Below are positions 35,124-41,946 of a DNA stretch of 64,000 nucleotides, piece after piece (positions within the stretch are counted from its first letter, which is position 1; each line of letters starts with the position of its first letter). The notes below the pieces were generated by a model, which was not told the DNA's origin, did not search any database, and saw nothing but the letters and a program-made list of their open reading frames with translations. A program made the translations under genes and the position numbers. The DNA is from Fodinibacter luteus (GTDB lineage Bacteria > Actinomycetota > Actinomycetes > Actinomycetales > Dermatophilaceae), in NCBI RefSeq assembly GCF_039541575.1, contig NZ_BAABGM010000024.1, forward strand, positions 1 through 64,000, in the 5' to 3' direction.

Positions 35124-36454
35124 CCGACATCCCGCGGAGCTCGATCGCCCGCACCGCCAAGCTCGTCGGGCTGCCCCTCGGGCACGCCGGGCGGGCCGCG
35201 CTCGGGGTCGGCAAGCGGGTGGGCGGGCGGCCGGCCGAGGCCGTGGCCGCCGAGCTGCAGGCCCGCACCGCCGAGCAGCTCTTCTCCGTGCTCGGGCAGC
35301 TCAAGGGCGGGGCGATGAAGTTCGGGCAGGCGCTGTCCGTCATGGAGGCGGCGATGCCCGAGGAGCTCGCCGGGCCCTACCGGGCGACGCTCACCAGGCT
35401 GCAGGAGTCCGGCCCACCGATGGGCGCCGAGCGGGTCCACGAGATCCTCGCCCGCGAGCTCGGGCCGCGCTGGGCGAGCACGAAGCTCGTCGAGTTCGAC
35501 GACGTCCCGGCGGCGGCCGCGTCGATCGGCCAGGTGCACAAGGGGGTCTGGCGCGACGGACGCGAGGTGGCCGTCAAGCTCCAGTACCCCGGCGCCGCGG
35601 AGGCCCTGCTCTCCGACCTCAACCAGCTCTCCCGCGTCGCGCGCCTCGCCGGGTCGTGGGTGCCGGGCATCGACATCAAGCCGATCATGGACGAGCTCAA
35701 GGCACGGATGAGCGAAGAGCTCGACTACCACCTCGAGGCCCGCAACCAGCGGCACTTCGCGAGCGCCTTCCGGGGCGACGAGGACGTCCTCGTGCCGGAC
35801 GTGCTCGTCGACTCCACCCACGTCATCGTCACCGAGTGGGTCGACGGCACCCCCCTGGCCGACGTCATCACCCGCGGCACGCAGGCGGAGCGCGACGAGG
35901 CGGCCACCCTCTACCTCGAGTTCCTCCTGCGGGCACCGAACCGGGCCCGCATGCTGCACGCGGACCCGCACCCCGGCAACTTCCGGATCACCGACGACGG
36001 CCGGCTCGCCGTGTTCGACTTCGGCGCGGTCAACCGGCTGCCCCACGGGCTGCCGACGTCCCTCGGCCGGGTGCTCACCGAGGCGCTCGCCGGCGACGCC
36101 CACGCGCTCGAGGCCGTGCTGCGCGAGGAGGGGTTCATCCGCCGGAACATCGACGTCGACCCCGAGGCCCTCCTCGCCTACCTCAGCCCCCTCGTCGAGC
36201 CGCTGCTCCACGACGAGTTCACCCCGTCGCGCGAGTGGCTGCGCGGGGCGGCGGCGACGCTGCAGGACCCCCGCCGGCCACAGTTCCTCATCGGGCTCAA
36301 GCTCAACCTGCCGCCCGAGTACCTCCTCATCCACCGGGTGTGGCTCGGCGGGATCGGGGTGCTCAGCCAGGTCGGCGGCACGGTGCCGCTGCGCGAGCTC
36401 GTGTGCGCCCACCTCCCGGGCATCGACGAGGCACGTCTGCCACCGTCGCCCTGA
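35120..36454 (+). CDS. ABC1/UbiB-family atypical kinase (AarF)
   Basis: 444 residues. Family motifs in order: KGGAMKFGQALSVME (KxGQ region), PAAAASIGQVHKGVW, VAVKLQYPG (Ala-rich loop and Lys), LDYHLEARNQ, HADPHPGNFRI (catalytic Asp) and VFDFGAVNRLP (metal Asp). UbiB-like ATPase/kinase associated with quinone or lipid metabolism; here menaquinone would be the natural link (inference). GTG 35120 overlaps the stop of the E1-like gene; a GAGAAT box ends 6 bases upstream, so an internal leaderless promoter is possible. Orthologue of Rv3197. Confidence 0.92.
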   Translation: MTDIPRSSIARTAKLVGLPLGHAGRAALGVGKRVGGRPAEAVAAELQARTAEQLFSVLGQLKGGAMKFGQALSVMEAAMPEELAGPYRATLTRLQESGPPMGAERVHEILARELGPRWASTKLVEFDDVPAAAASIGQVHKGVWRDGREVAVKLQYPGAAEALLSDLNQLSRVARLAGSWVPGIDIKPIMDELKARMSEELDYHLEARNQRHFASAFRGDEDVLVPDVLVDSTHVIVTEWVDGTPLADVITRGTQAERDEAATLYLEFLLRAPNRARMLHADPHPGNFRITDDGRLAVFDFGAVNRLPHGLPTSLGRVLTEALAGDAHALEAVLREEGFIRRNIDVDPEALLAYLSPLVEPLLHDEFTPSREWLRGAAATLQDPRRPQFLIGLKLNLPPEYLLIHRVWLGGIGVLSQVGGTVPLRELVCAHLPGIDEARLPPSP

Positions 36455-36458
36455 GCGG

Positions 36459-36701
36459 TCACCACCAGGCCGAGTCGAGCTTCCCCTCGATGCTGCGCAG
36501 GTGCCGGCGGCTGCACGTGTCGCACGTCCACGTGTCGCGCCCGTTCTCGACCCCCCGCGTCCACGTGATGCGCGCGAGGGCGAGGGCGTCCTCGTCGCCC
36601 GGAGCGGCACCGCACGTCGCACACACGACGTCACGGCCGGCATCGGATGCCGTGGCGTCCGGCCCGGCACCGGGCTCGCGGTCCTTGCCCCCGTCCGACA
36701 C
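36459..36701 (-). CDS. small zinc-ribbon protein, unknown function
   Basis: 80 residues from GTG 36701. Four cysteines in two C-x2-C pairs, VVCATCGAAPG and TWTCDTCSRRHLRSIEGKLDSAWW, separated by ~30 residues. The C-terminal motif RxHLRxIEgKLdxxWW recurs in actinobacterial proteins next to ABC1 kinase genes, to my memory. It follows the HhH-GPD gene by 2 bp on the same strand. Role unknown. Confidence 0.75.
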   Translation of the reverse strand: MSDGGKDREPGAGPDATASDAGRDVVCATCGAAPGDEDALALARITWTRGVENGRDTWTCDTCSRRHLRSIEGKLDSAWW

Positions 36702-36703
36702 CG

Positions 36704-37276
36704 TCAGCTCCCGGCCCTGGCCGCGGCCTTCGCGGCCTTCTTGAAGTCGCGGACCTTCTGGAGCGAGTCCGCGTCGACGACGTCGGCCACCGAGCGGAAC
36801 GACCCGCTGTCGGCGTAGGCGCCGCACGCCTCCTGCCAGCCCGGTGGGCGTACGCCGAGCTGCTTGCCGAGCAGGGCCGCGAAGATCCTCGCCTTCTGCT
36901 CGCCGAAGCCCGGTAGCGCCCGCAGTCGGGCGACGAGCTCGGCCCCGGTGGCGGCGTCACGCCAGATCGCCGCGGCATCACCGCCGTAGCCGTCGCGCAC
37001 GACGGCCGCGAGGGCCTGGATCCGTCCCGCCATCGAGCGCCCGTAGCGGTGGACCGCGGGCGGCGTCGCGCACAGGTCGGCGAACGCCTCGGGGTCGGCC
37101 CCGGCCACGGCAGCCGGCTCGAGGGTCCCGAACCGCTCGAGGACCTTCGCCGGACCGGCGAACGCGCGCTCCATGGGGAACTGCTGGTCGAGCAGCATGC
37201 CGACGAGGAGGGCGAAGGGGTCCTCGGAGAGGACGCGGTCGGCCGTGGGGTCCTGGGCGATCGTCAGCGAGACCAT
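36704..37276 (-). CDS. HhH-GPD-type base excision repair protein
   Basis: 190 residues. Helix-hairpin-helix LRALPGFGEQKARIFAALLGKQLG near residues 120-143, preceded by LLVGMLLDQQFPMERAFAGP, a typical HhH-GPD N-terminus with QQ. The iron-sulfur cysteines of EndoIII are absent. Where EndoIII/MutY carry Lys or Asp, the residues after the hairpin need structure-based checking, so glycosylase activity is not proven. C-terminus is Lys/Ala-rich. A TACCCT box lies 5 bases upstream of the ATG. Confidence 0.82.
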   Translation of the reverse strand: MVSLTIAQDPTADRVLSEDPFALLVGMLLDQQFPMERAFAGPAKVLERFGTLEPAAVAGADPEAFADLCATPPAVHRYGRSMAGRIQALAAVVRDGYGGDAAAIWRDAATGAELVARLRALPGFGEQKARIFAALLGKQLGVRPPGWQEACGAYADSGSFRSVADVVDADSLQKVRDFKKAAKAAARAGS

Positions 37277-37355
37277 GACTCAGGGTAGCCATCGCACGTG
37301 GCCGGGCCCCTACCCTGCGAGGTGCGGGCGCGACGGCGGCGAGCAGGAGGACCAC

Positions 37356-38105
37356 GTGGACGAGCTCATCGCAGGGCGGGTGGCCGTGGTCACCGGAGGA
37401 GCCCGGGGCATCGGCCTCGCCGTCGTGGAGGCGATCGCGGCCCGAGGGGTGGCCGTCGTGTGCCTCGACACGCCCGACGCCGACCTCGACGGCTTCGATG
37501 CGGCATGCCGAGCCGCGGGGGTGGCCTCGCGGGGCGTCGGGGTCGACGTGCGCGACCAGGCCGCCGTGCGTGACGCCGTCGCCGGGGCTCGAGACCTCGG
37601 GCGGGTGTCGTACGCGGTCAACTGCGCGGGCGTCGACGGTCTCGTCGAGTCGGCGGGGATGAGCGCCTCGGAGTGGAACCGGGTCGTCGACGTCGACCTC
37701 GACGGCGTCATGTACGCGTGCCAGGCCGAGCACGACGCCATGGGCCGGCTCGGCGGCTCCATCGTCAACATCGCCTCGATGTCGGGTCACATCGTCAACC
37801 GGGGTGTGACCCACGCGGCCTACAGCGCCGCCAAGGCCGGGGTGATCCACCTCAGCAAGGCGCTCGCGGTCGAGTGGGCCCCGCTCGGCATCCGGGTCAA
37901 CTCGCTCAGCCCGGGGTACACGCTCACCGCCATGACGCGGCGCAACCCCCCGGAGGTGAACGCCGGCTTCGCCGCCCAGACGCCGCTCGGGCGGCTGGCC
38001 CAGGTCGAGGAGGTCGCCGAACCGGTCGTGTTCCTGCTCGGCGACCGGGCCTCGTTCGTCACCGGCACCGACCTGCTCGTCGACGGGGGGTTCTGCGCCT
38101 GGTGA
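37356..38105 (+). CDS. short-chain dehydrogenase/reductase (SDR), substrate unknown
   Basis: 249 residues. Classical SDR: VVTGGARGIGLAVVEAIAARG (NAD(P) binding), VNCAGVDG, the catalytic SIVNIASMSGH Ser and AAYSAAKAGVIHLSKALAVEW Tyr-x3-Lys, and the C-terminal VTGTDLLVDGGFCAW. The Asp after the second strand (VVCLDTPDAD) favours NAD. Close in style to sorbitol/mannitol or FabG-like SDRs. GTG 37356 has AGGAGG 5 bases upstream. A very strong terminator follows. Confidence 0.88.
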   Translation: MDELIAGRVAVVTGGARGIGLAVVEAIAARGVAVVCLDTPDADLDGFDAACRAAGVASRGVGVDVRDQAAVRDAVAGARDLGRVSYAVNCAGVDGLVESAGMSASEWNRVVDVDLDGVMYACQAEHDAMGRLGGSIVNIASMSGHIVNRGVTHAAYSAAKAGVIHLSKALAVEWAPLGIRVNSLSPGYTLTAMTRRNPPEVNAGFAAQTPLGRLAQVEEVAEPVVFLLGDRASFVTGTDLLVDGGFCAW

Positions 38106-38125
38106 GCCGACCGAGCGCGTGAGCC

Positions 38126-38173
38126 GCCCGAGCGCGCCGCCCCGACGCTTCGTCGGGGGCGGCGCGCTCGGGC
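38126..38173. terminator. long hairpin terminator between the SDR gene and the whiB7 operon
   Basis: About 21-bp near-perfect stem: GCCCGAGCGCGCCGCCCCGA and its complement around CGCTTCG, ending at 38173. It lies between convergent genes (SDR stop at 38105; small basic ORF stop at 38186) and can serve both. Confidence 0.85.
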
Positions 38174-38185
38174 CTCACGCCGGGC

Positions 38186-38317
38186 TCATCGCGCGTGCGC
38201 GTGGATGATGGCCCGCATCTGCTCGCGCTCGGCCGCGACCTGCACCTGACGCTGCGCCTCGTGGACGCGGCGCTGGTGCGCGGTGCGACGGATGCGCTGC
38301 ATTCGCCTGCTGTACAT
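38186..38317 (-). CDS. 43-residue highly basic protein downstream of whiB7, unknown
   Basis: ATG 38317 with AAGGAG 8 bases upstream. The product starts MYSRRMQRIRRTAHQRRVHE and goes on to EAQRQVQVAAEREQMRAIIHAHAR: one amphipathic, Arg/Gln-rich helix with no cysteine. It begins 46 bases after the whiB7 stop, same strand, before a strong terminator, so it would be induced with whiB7. The clear ribosome site and position argue for translation. I do not recognise a family; nucleic-acid or ribosome binding is a guess from composition. Confidence 0.5.
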   Translation of the reverse strand: MYSRRMQRIRRTAHQRRVHEAQRQVQVAAEREQMRAIIHAHAR

Positions 38318-38362
38318 CTCGGATCTCCTTGGTGGTCACTGGTTCTCGATGGATGGGCCGCG

Positions 38363-38650
38363 CTACGCCGCGACCTCGGTCTTGCGGGGACGGCCCCGCG
38401 GACGCTTGCGGGCGACGATGACGCCCTGGACGAAGAGCTCGCCGCCCCAGACCCCCCAGGGCTCCCCACGTCCGAGGGCACCCGAGAGGCACGCGGCGCG
38501 CGCCGGGCACGTCCCGCACAGGGCCTTGGCGAACTCGACACCCTGCGGGGTGTCGGCGAACCACAGCTCGGCGTCGTTCTCGCGGCACGGGATGCCCTCG
38601 CGGGTCGTCGTGGACGCCTCGTGCAGGTCGAGGAGCTCGGTCAGCTGCAT
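38363..38650 (-). CDS. whiB7: WhiB7 family iron-sulfur transcription factor with AT-hook
   Basis: 95 residues from ATG 38650, which has GGAGGTGACC 8 bases upstream; an ATG at 38770 in the same frame would add a 40-residue low-complexity lead and has no such signal. Four cluster cysteines: one in EGIPCREND, then ALCGTCPARAACL. GRGEPWGVWGGEL is the sigma-A contact turn and ARKRPRGRPRKTEV the AT-hook that defines WhiB7. It activates intrinsic resistance genes against ribosome-targeting drugs and itself, together with SigA. Same neighbours as Rv3197A: ABC1 kinase on one side, uvrD2 on the other. Confidence 0.95.
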   Translation of the reverse strand: MQLTELLDLHEASTTTREGIPCRENDAELWFADTPQGVEFAKALCGTCPARAACLSGALGRGEPWGVWGGELFVQGVIVARKRPRGRPRKTEVAA

Positions 38651-38807
38651 CGGGTGGTCACCTCCTCGGTCGTCGCGCCCGGTCGGGCGCTCGGTCTTCT
38701 CGGTGCGCCGGGTGGGGCGCGGGGTACTCGGTGGGCGGTCGGTGTCGGTCCGCTCAACAGTGGTGGTCATGGGCGTCGGCCTCGGGTGTCGTCTCGGTCG
38801 GTACGGA

Positions 38808-38850
38808 TGCGGTGCGGTGCGGGTGCGGTGCGGTGCGGGTGCGGTGCGGC
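38808..38850. repeat. GTGCG-based tandem repeat in the whiB7 leader
   Basis: Two and a half copies of a 16-base unit (TGCGGTGCGGTGCGGG) lie between the leader terminator and the whiB7 ribosome site. On the RNA strand they read as CCGCACCGCA runs, G-poor and probably unstructured. Confidence 0.7.
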
Positions 38851-38863
38851 CTGCGTCGGGTAC

Positions 38864-38944
38864 GAGAAAGGCCGCGGATCCCGGTGTCGGGATCCGCGGC
38901 CTCGAGGTGACCTGTCGTGGTGTCAGACAGGTGGTGCCTCGAGG
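38864..38944 (-). promoter_or_regulatory. whiB7 leader attenuator: upstream hairpin plus intrinsic terminator
   Basis: Terminator: 13-bp perfect stem GGCCGCGGATCCC/GGGATCCGCGGCC (38870-38901) followed on the RNA strand by UUUCU. Immediately before it, bases 38900-38944 form a second hairpin with two paired blocks: CCTCGAGG with CCTCGAGG and ACCTGTC with GACAGGT. The two structures share bases 38900-38901, and the uORF stop codon (38923-38925) lies in the loop of the first hairpin. Ribosome position at the end of the uORF can therefore change which hairpin forms. This is the layout of translation-coupled attenuation described for whiB7/wblC leaders. Confidence 0.75.
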
Positions 38945-39165
38945 CGTGGATACACGACTCCCGTGATCGGGGTGGCGCCGACGACGCCGGCGGGACGGAC
39001 GTCCGTCACGAGGACGTCACAACGGGTGGACCCGGCGAAGGGCACAGTGCGCCCCTGGACGGCCCGGCCGGTGCCTGCGTGAGTGGTGTCGGCGCCGCGC
39101 CAGGGACGCTCGCAGGTCTCGCGGACAGCGGTCATCGCCAGGTCCGTGGTCATCGTCGTCTCCAT
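38923..39165 (-). CDS. upstream ORF in the whiB7 leader (80 codons)
   Basis: ATG 39165 with GAGGAGG 9 bases upstream; ends TGA 38925-38923 inside the attenuator hairpin. It begins METTMTTDLAMTAVRETCE and ends TPITGVVYPRLEAPPV. No domain; the sequence probably matters through its translation rather than its product. It lies about 64 bases after the predicted transcription start. Longer than the very short uORFs of mycobacterial whiB7. Confidence 0.65.
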   Translation of the reverse strand: METTMTTDLAMTAVRETCERPWRGADTTHAGTGRAVQGRTVPFAGSTRCDVLVTDVRPAGVVGATPITGVVYPRLEAPPV

Positions 39166-39235
39166 CAGGGCCAACCTCCTCACCGTGTCTCGGTCCGTCC
39201 GCGCGCCCGACAGGGGCACACGAGGTATGCCGATC

Positions 39236-39275
39236 AGGTTAGGGGAGGCGCGTGGCGGGTGGCAACGGAATTAAA
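39236..39275 (-). promoter_or_regulatory. whiB7 promoter with AT-rich WhiB7-binding box
   Basis: On the minus strand: TTTAATT (complement of 39269-39275), 3 bases, -35 TTGCCA (complement of 39260-39265), 18 bases, -10 TAACCT (complement of 39236-39241). An AT-rich block just upstream of the -35 in an otherwise GC-rich region is the known signature of WhiB7-dependent promoters and implies autoactivation. Predicted start near 39229. Confidence 0.8.
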
Positions 39276-39330
39276 CGGAGAATGTGGCGGGGGCCTACCC
39301 AGGATCCACGAGAACCGCTGCCCCACAACG

Positions 39331-41451
39331 CTATCCACCGTCTGAAAATTGTCGGAGAACCTCGAGGACGGCGGCTCCGTGACGTTCCAGCTTGGCCGGT
39401 CCGACGCCCGTGATCCTCGACAGGGCCGCCACGTCGGCCGGGAGCTGCTCGGCGATGGCCGTGAGGGTGGCGTCGGTGAAGACGACGAACGCCGGCACGT
39501 CGGCCTCCCGCGCGGTCTCGAGCCGCCACTCGCGAAGGGCCTCGAAGAGCCGCTCGTCCAACGTGGGCGGGCAGGCGGCACAGCGGCCGATCGTGCGCTC
39601 ACGAGCCGTCCCCAGGCCGGTACCGCAGCTGCGGCACGTCGACCGCGCCGCCGGCCGTCCCCCACGCCCCGAGCCGGGGGCCGACCGGCGTCGGGTCTGC
39701 GCCCGCGCGGCGTCCCCGAGCACCGCGGCGGTGCCGTCGAGGAACCGCGACGGCCGCCGCGTGGCCCTCGCGCCGGGGGTGCGGGCGGCGGCGTACGACA
39801 GGACGAGCCGCTCCCGGGCCCGGGTCACGCCGACGTAGAGGAGCCTTCGCTCCTCCTCGACGGCCTCGGGGGTGTCGGCCATCGTGATGGGCAGCAGTCC
39901 GTCGGAGCAGCCGGCGAGGAAGACGGTGTCCCACTCCAGGCCCTTCGCAGCGTGGAACGACGCGAGGGTGACGCCCTGGACCGTCGGTGCGTGGCTCGCG
40001 GCGGCCCGCTCGTCGAGCTCACGCACGAGCGCCGGCATCTGCGCCTCCGGGTCGAGTGCGTGGAGGTCGTCGGCGAGAGCGGCGAGGGCCGAGAGCGACT
40101 CCCAGCGCTCACGTGCGGCACCGCCAGCCGTCGGCGCCTTCCGGCTCCAGCCCGCCCCGAGGAGGACGTCACGGGCGAGGTCGGGCAGCGGGACCGACCC
40201 GTCGTCGGAGCGTGCGGACCCGCGCAGGAGGACGATCGCGTCGCGGACCTCCTTGCGCGAGAAGAAGCGTTCACCGCCCCGGACGAGGTAGGGGATGCCG
40301 CGCTCGGCGAGCGCGGACTCGAAGGACTCGCTCTGCCCGTTGGTCCGGAAGAGCACGGCGATCTCGGAGGGCGGGTGACCCGCGTCGAGCAGGGCCGTGA
40401 TGCGGGTGGCGACGGCCGCGGCCTCCTCGGGGTCGTTGTCGGCGACGACGAGCTCCGGCGGCGGGCCGTCGGGCCGCTGGGCCCGCAGCTCGACCGAGCC
40501 GGAGCGGCGCTGGCCACCCGGACCGCGCAGGACGAGGTTCGCGAGGCCGACGACCTGCGGGGTCGAGCGGTAGTTGCGCACGAGCTCGACGGTGCGGGCA
40601 TCGGGATGCCGGGTGCGGAAGGACAGCAGGTGCTCGGGGGAGGCCCCGGTGAAGGAGTAGATCGTCTGCGCGGGGTCGCCGACGACGCAGATGTCGCGCC
40701 GCTCGCCGAGCCACAGGTCGAGGAGGGACTGCTGCAGCCGGTTGACGTCCTGGTACTCGTCGACGACGAAGTGGCGGTACTGGCTGCGCACCGCCCGTGC
40801 GACCTCCTCGTGCTCGCTCAGGATGCCGACCATGAGGAGCAGGACGTCCTCGAAGTCGATGGCCCCCCGCTCGGTCTTGACGTCCTCGTAGGCGGAGACG
40901 AGCCGCGCCATCGCCGTGGGGTCGAGCCCCGCGGGCGGCTCACGGCGCTGGGCGGCGGCAGCCGCGGGGTAGGAGTCGGGGGTGAGCAGCGACACCTTCG
41001 ACCACTCGATCTCGGCCGCGAGGTCGCGCACGGCGGGGCCGTCGAGGCGCAGGCGCAGGCGCGCCCCCGCCTCGGCGACCGCACTGGCCTTGTGCGGCAT
41101 GACCTCGGGTGAGGCTCCCCCGACGGCCTGGGGCCAGAAGTAGTGGAGCTGGCGCAGCGCGGCCGCATGGAAGGTGCGCGCCTGGACCCCCCCGACACCC
41201 AGGTCGCGCAGTCGGGTGCGCATCTCGCCGGCCGCGCGCGCCGTGAACGTCACGGCGAGCACCCGCTGCGGCTGGTGGACGCCGGAGAGCACGCCGTAGG
41301 CGATGCGGTGGGTGATGGCGCGGGTCTTGCCGGTGCCGGCCCCGGCAAGCACGCACATCGGGCCGCTCGGGTGCTGCGCGACCTCGCGCTGCTCGGGGTC
41401 GAGCGCGTCGAGGACCGCGTCGGCGCCGGGGTGCACGGGCAGGCTCGTCAT
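39331..41451 (-). CDS. uvrD2: ATP-dependent DNA helicase UvrD2 (SF1, with HRDC domain)
   Basis: 706 residues. Walker A LAGAGTGKTRAITHRIAYG, VVDEYQDVNRLQQ, GDPAQTIYSFTGAS, YVGVTRARERLVLSYA give SF1A helicase motifs; a four-cysteine zinc element follows (CRSCGTGLG and GRCAACP), then an HRDC domain (LREWRLETAREADVPAFVVFTDATLTAI). This layout is that of mycobacterial UvrD2 (Rv3198c). ATG 41451 lies 7 bases after TAGGAT, so the message is probably leaderless. Divergent from mrx1. Confidence 0.95.
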   Translation of the reverse strand: MTSLPVHPGADAVLDALDPEQREVAQHPSGPMCVLAGAGTGKTRAITHRIAYGVLSGVHQPQRVLAVTFTARAAGEMRTRLRDLGVGGVQARTFHAAALRQLHYFWPQAVGGASPEVMPHKASAVAEAGARLRLRLDGPAVRDLAAEIEWSKVSLLTPDSYPAAAAAQRREPPAGLDPTAMARLVSAYEDVKTERGAIDFEDVLLLMVGILSEHEEVARAVRSQYRHFVVDEYQDVNRLQQSLLDLWLGERRDICVVGDPAQTIYSFTGASPEHLLSFRTRHPDARTVELVRNYRSTPQVVGLANLVLRGPGGQRRSGSVELRAQRPDGPPPELVVADNDPEEAAAVATRITALLDAGHPPSEIAVLFRTNGQSESFESALAERGIPYLVRGGERFFSRKEVRDAIVLLRGSARSDDGSVPLPDLARDVLLGAGWSRKAPTAGGAARERWESLSALAALADDLHALDPEAQMPALVRELDERAAASHAPTVQGVTLASFHAAKGLEWDTVFLAGCSDGLLPITMADTPEAVEEERRLLYVGVTRARERLVLSYAAARTPGARATRRPSRFLDGTAAVLGDAARAQTRRRSAPGSGRGGRPAARSTCRSCGTGLGTARERTIGRCAACPPTLDERLFEALREWRLETAREADVPAFVVFTDATLTAIAEQLPADVAALSRITGVGPAKLERHGAAVLEVLRQFSDGG

Positions 41452-41513
41452 CGGCTCGATCCTAGGTGGGGTCACCGACGGCACGGCACCGACCCGGGCC
41501 GGCCCTGGGGACG

Positions 41514-41561
41514 GCGTCGAGGGCCCACCGCGTCGAGGGCCCACCGCGTCGAGGGCCCGCC
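41514..41561. repeat. 16-bp tandem repeat, three copies, between uvrD2 and mrx1
   Basis: Units 41514-41529, 41530-41545 and 41546-41561 read GCGTCGAGGGCCCACC, the last with one change. They end 17 bases before the -35 element of the mrx1 SigR-type promoter. Non-coding. Confidence 0.85.
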
Positions 41562-41577
41562 GCCCGTGGCACGACCC

Positions 41578-41604
41578 GGGAAGGATCAGCGGTCCCGGCG
41601 CGTT
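41578..41604 (+). promoter_or_regulatory. SigR-type promoter of mrx1
   Basis: GGGAAG at 41578-41583, 18 bases, GTT at 41602-41604. One base off the GGGAAT consensus with the correct spacing. Predicted start near 41612, giving a 40-base leader with GAGGAG before the ATG. Mycothiol-dependent redox genes are known SigR/SigH targets. Confidence 0.7.
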
Positions 41605-41652
41605 CACCACCACCGAGCCGCCGCACCCACGACCCCGCCCGAGGAGCCCTGC

Positions 41653-41922
41653 ATGCCCGACACGTCGACCCGGACCCTGCCCGAGCCGGGCACCGTCACG
41701 ATGTTCACGACGACGTGGTGCGGTTACTGCCGCCGCCTCAAGTCGCAGCTGCAGCGCGAGGGCATCGGCTTCACCGAGGTCGACATCGAGCACGAGCCCG
41801 ACACCGCGCGCTTCGTCATGTCGGTCAACGGCGGCAACCAGACCGTCCCGACCCTGCTCTTCCCCGACGGCTCGGCCGCGACGAACCCGACGATCGCGCA
41901 GGTCCGCGAGCGGCTCGCCTGA
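41653..41922 (+). CDS. mrx1: mycoredoxin-1
   Basis: 89 residues. Glutaredoxin-fold enzyme that removes mycothiol from mixed disulfides. Active site TTWCGYCRRLK (C-G-Y-C), VDIEHEPDTARFVMSVNGGNQTVPTLLFPDGS with the cis-Pro TVP and a mycothiol-binding region. The family is diagnostic of mycothiol-producing actinobacteria. GAGGAG precedes the ATG. Upstream SigR-type promoter; same position between uvrD2 and nudC as Rv3198A. Confidence 0.95.
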   Translation: MPDTSTRTLPEPGTVTMFTTTWCGYCRRLKSQLQREGIGFTEVDIEHEPDTARFVMSVNGGNQTVPTLLFPDGSAATNPTIAQVRERLA

Positions 41923-41946
41923 CGCCGGCCTCGGCGTCGCTCGGGG

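Noticed and set aside
38651..38770. 40-residue N-terminal extension of WhiB7
   Set aside because: The extension is low-complexity Thr/Arg/Pro and ATG 38650 has a near-perfect ribosome site; length from there matches known WhiB7 proteins.
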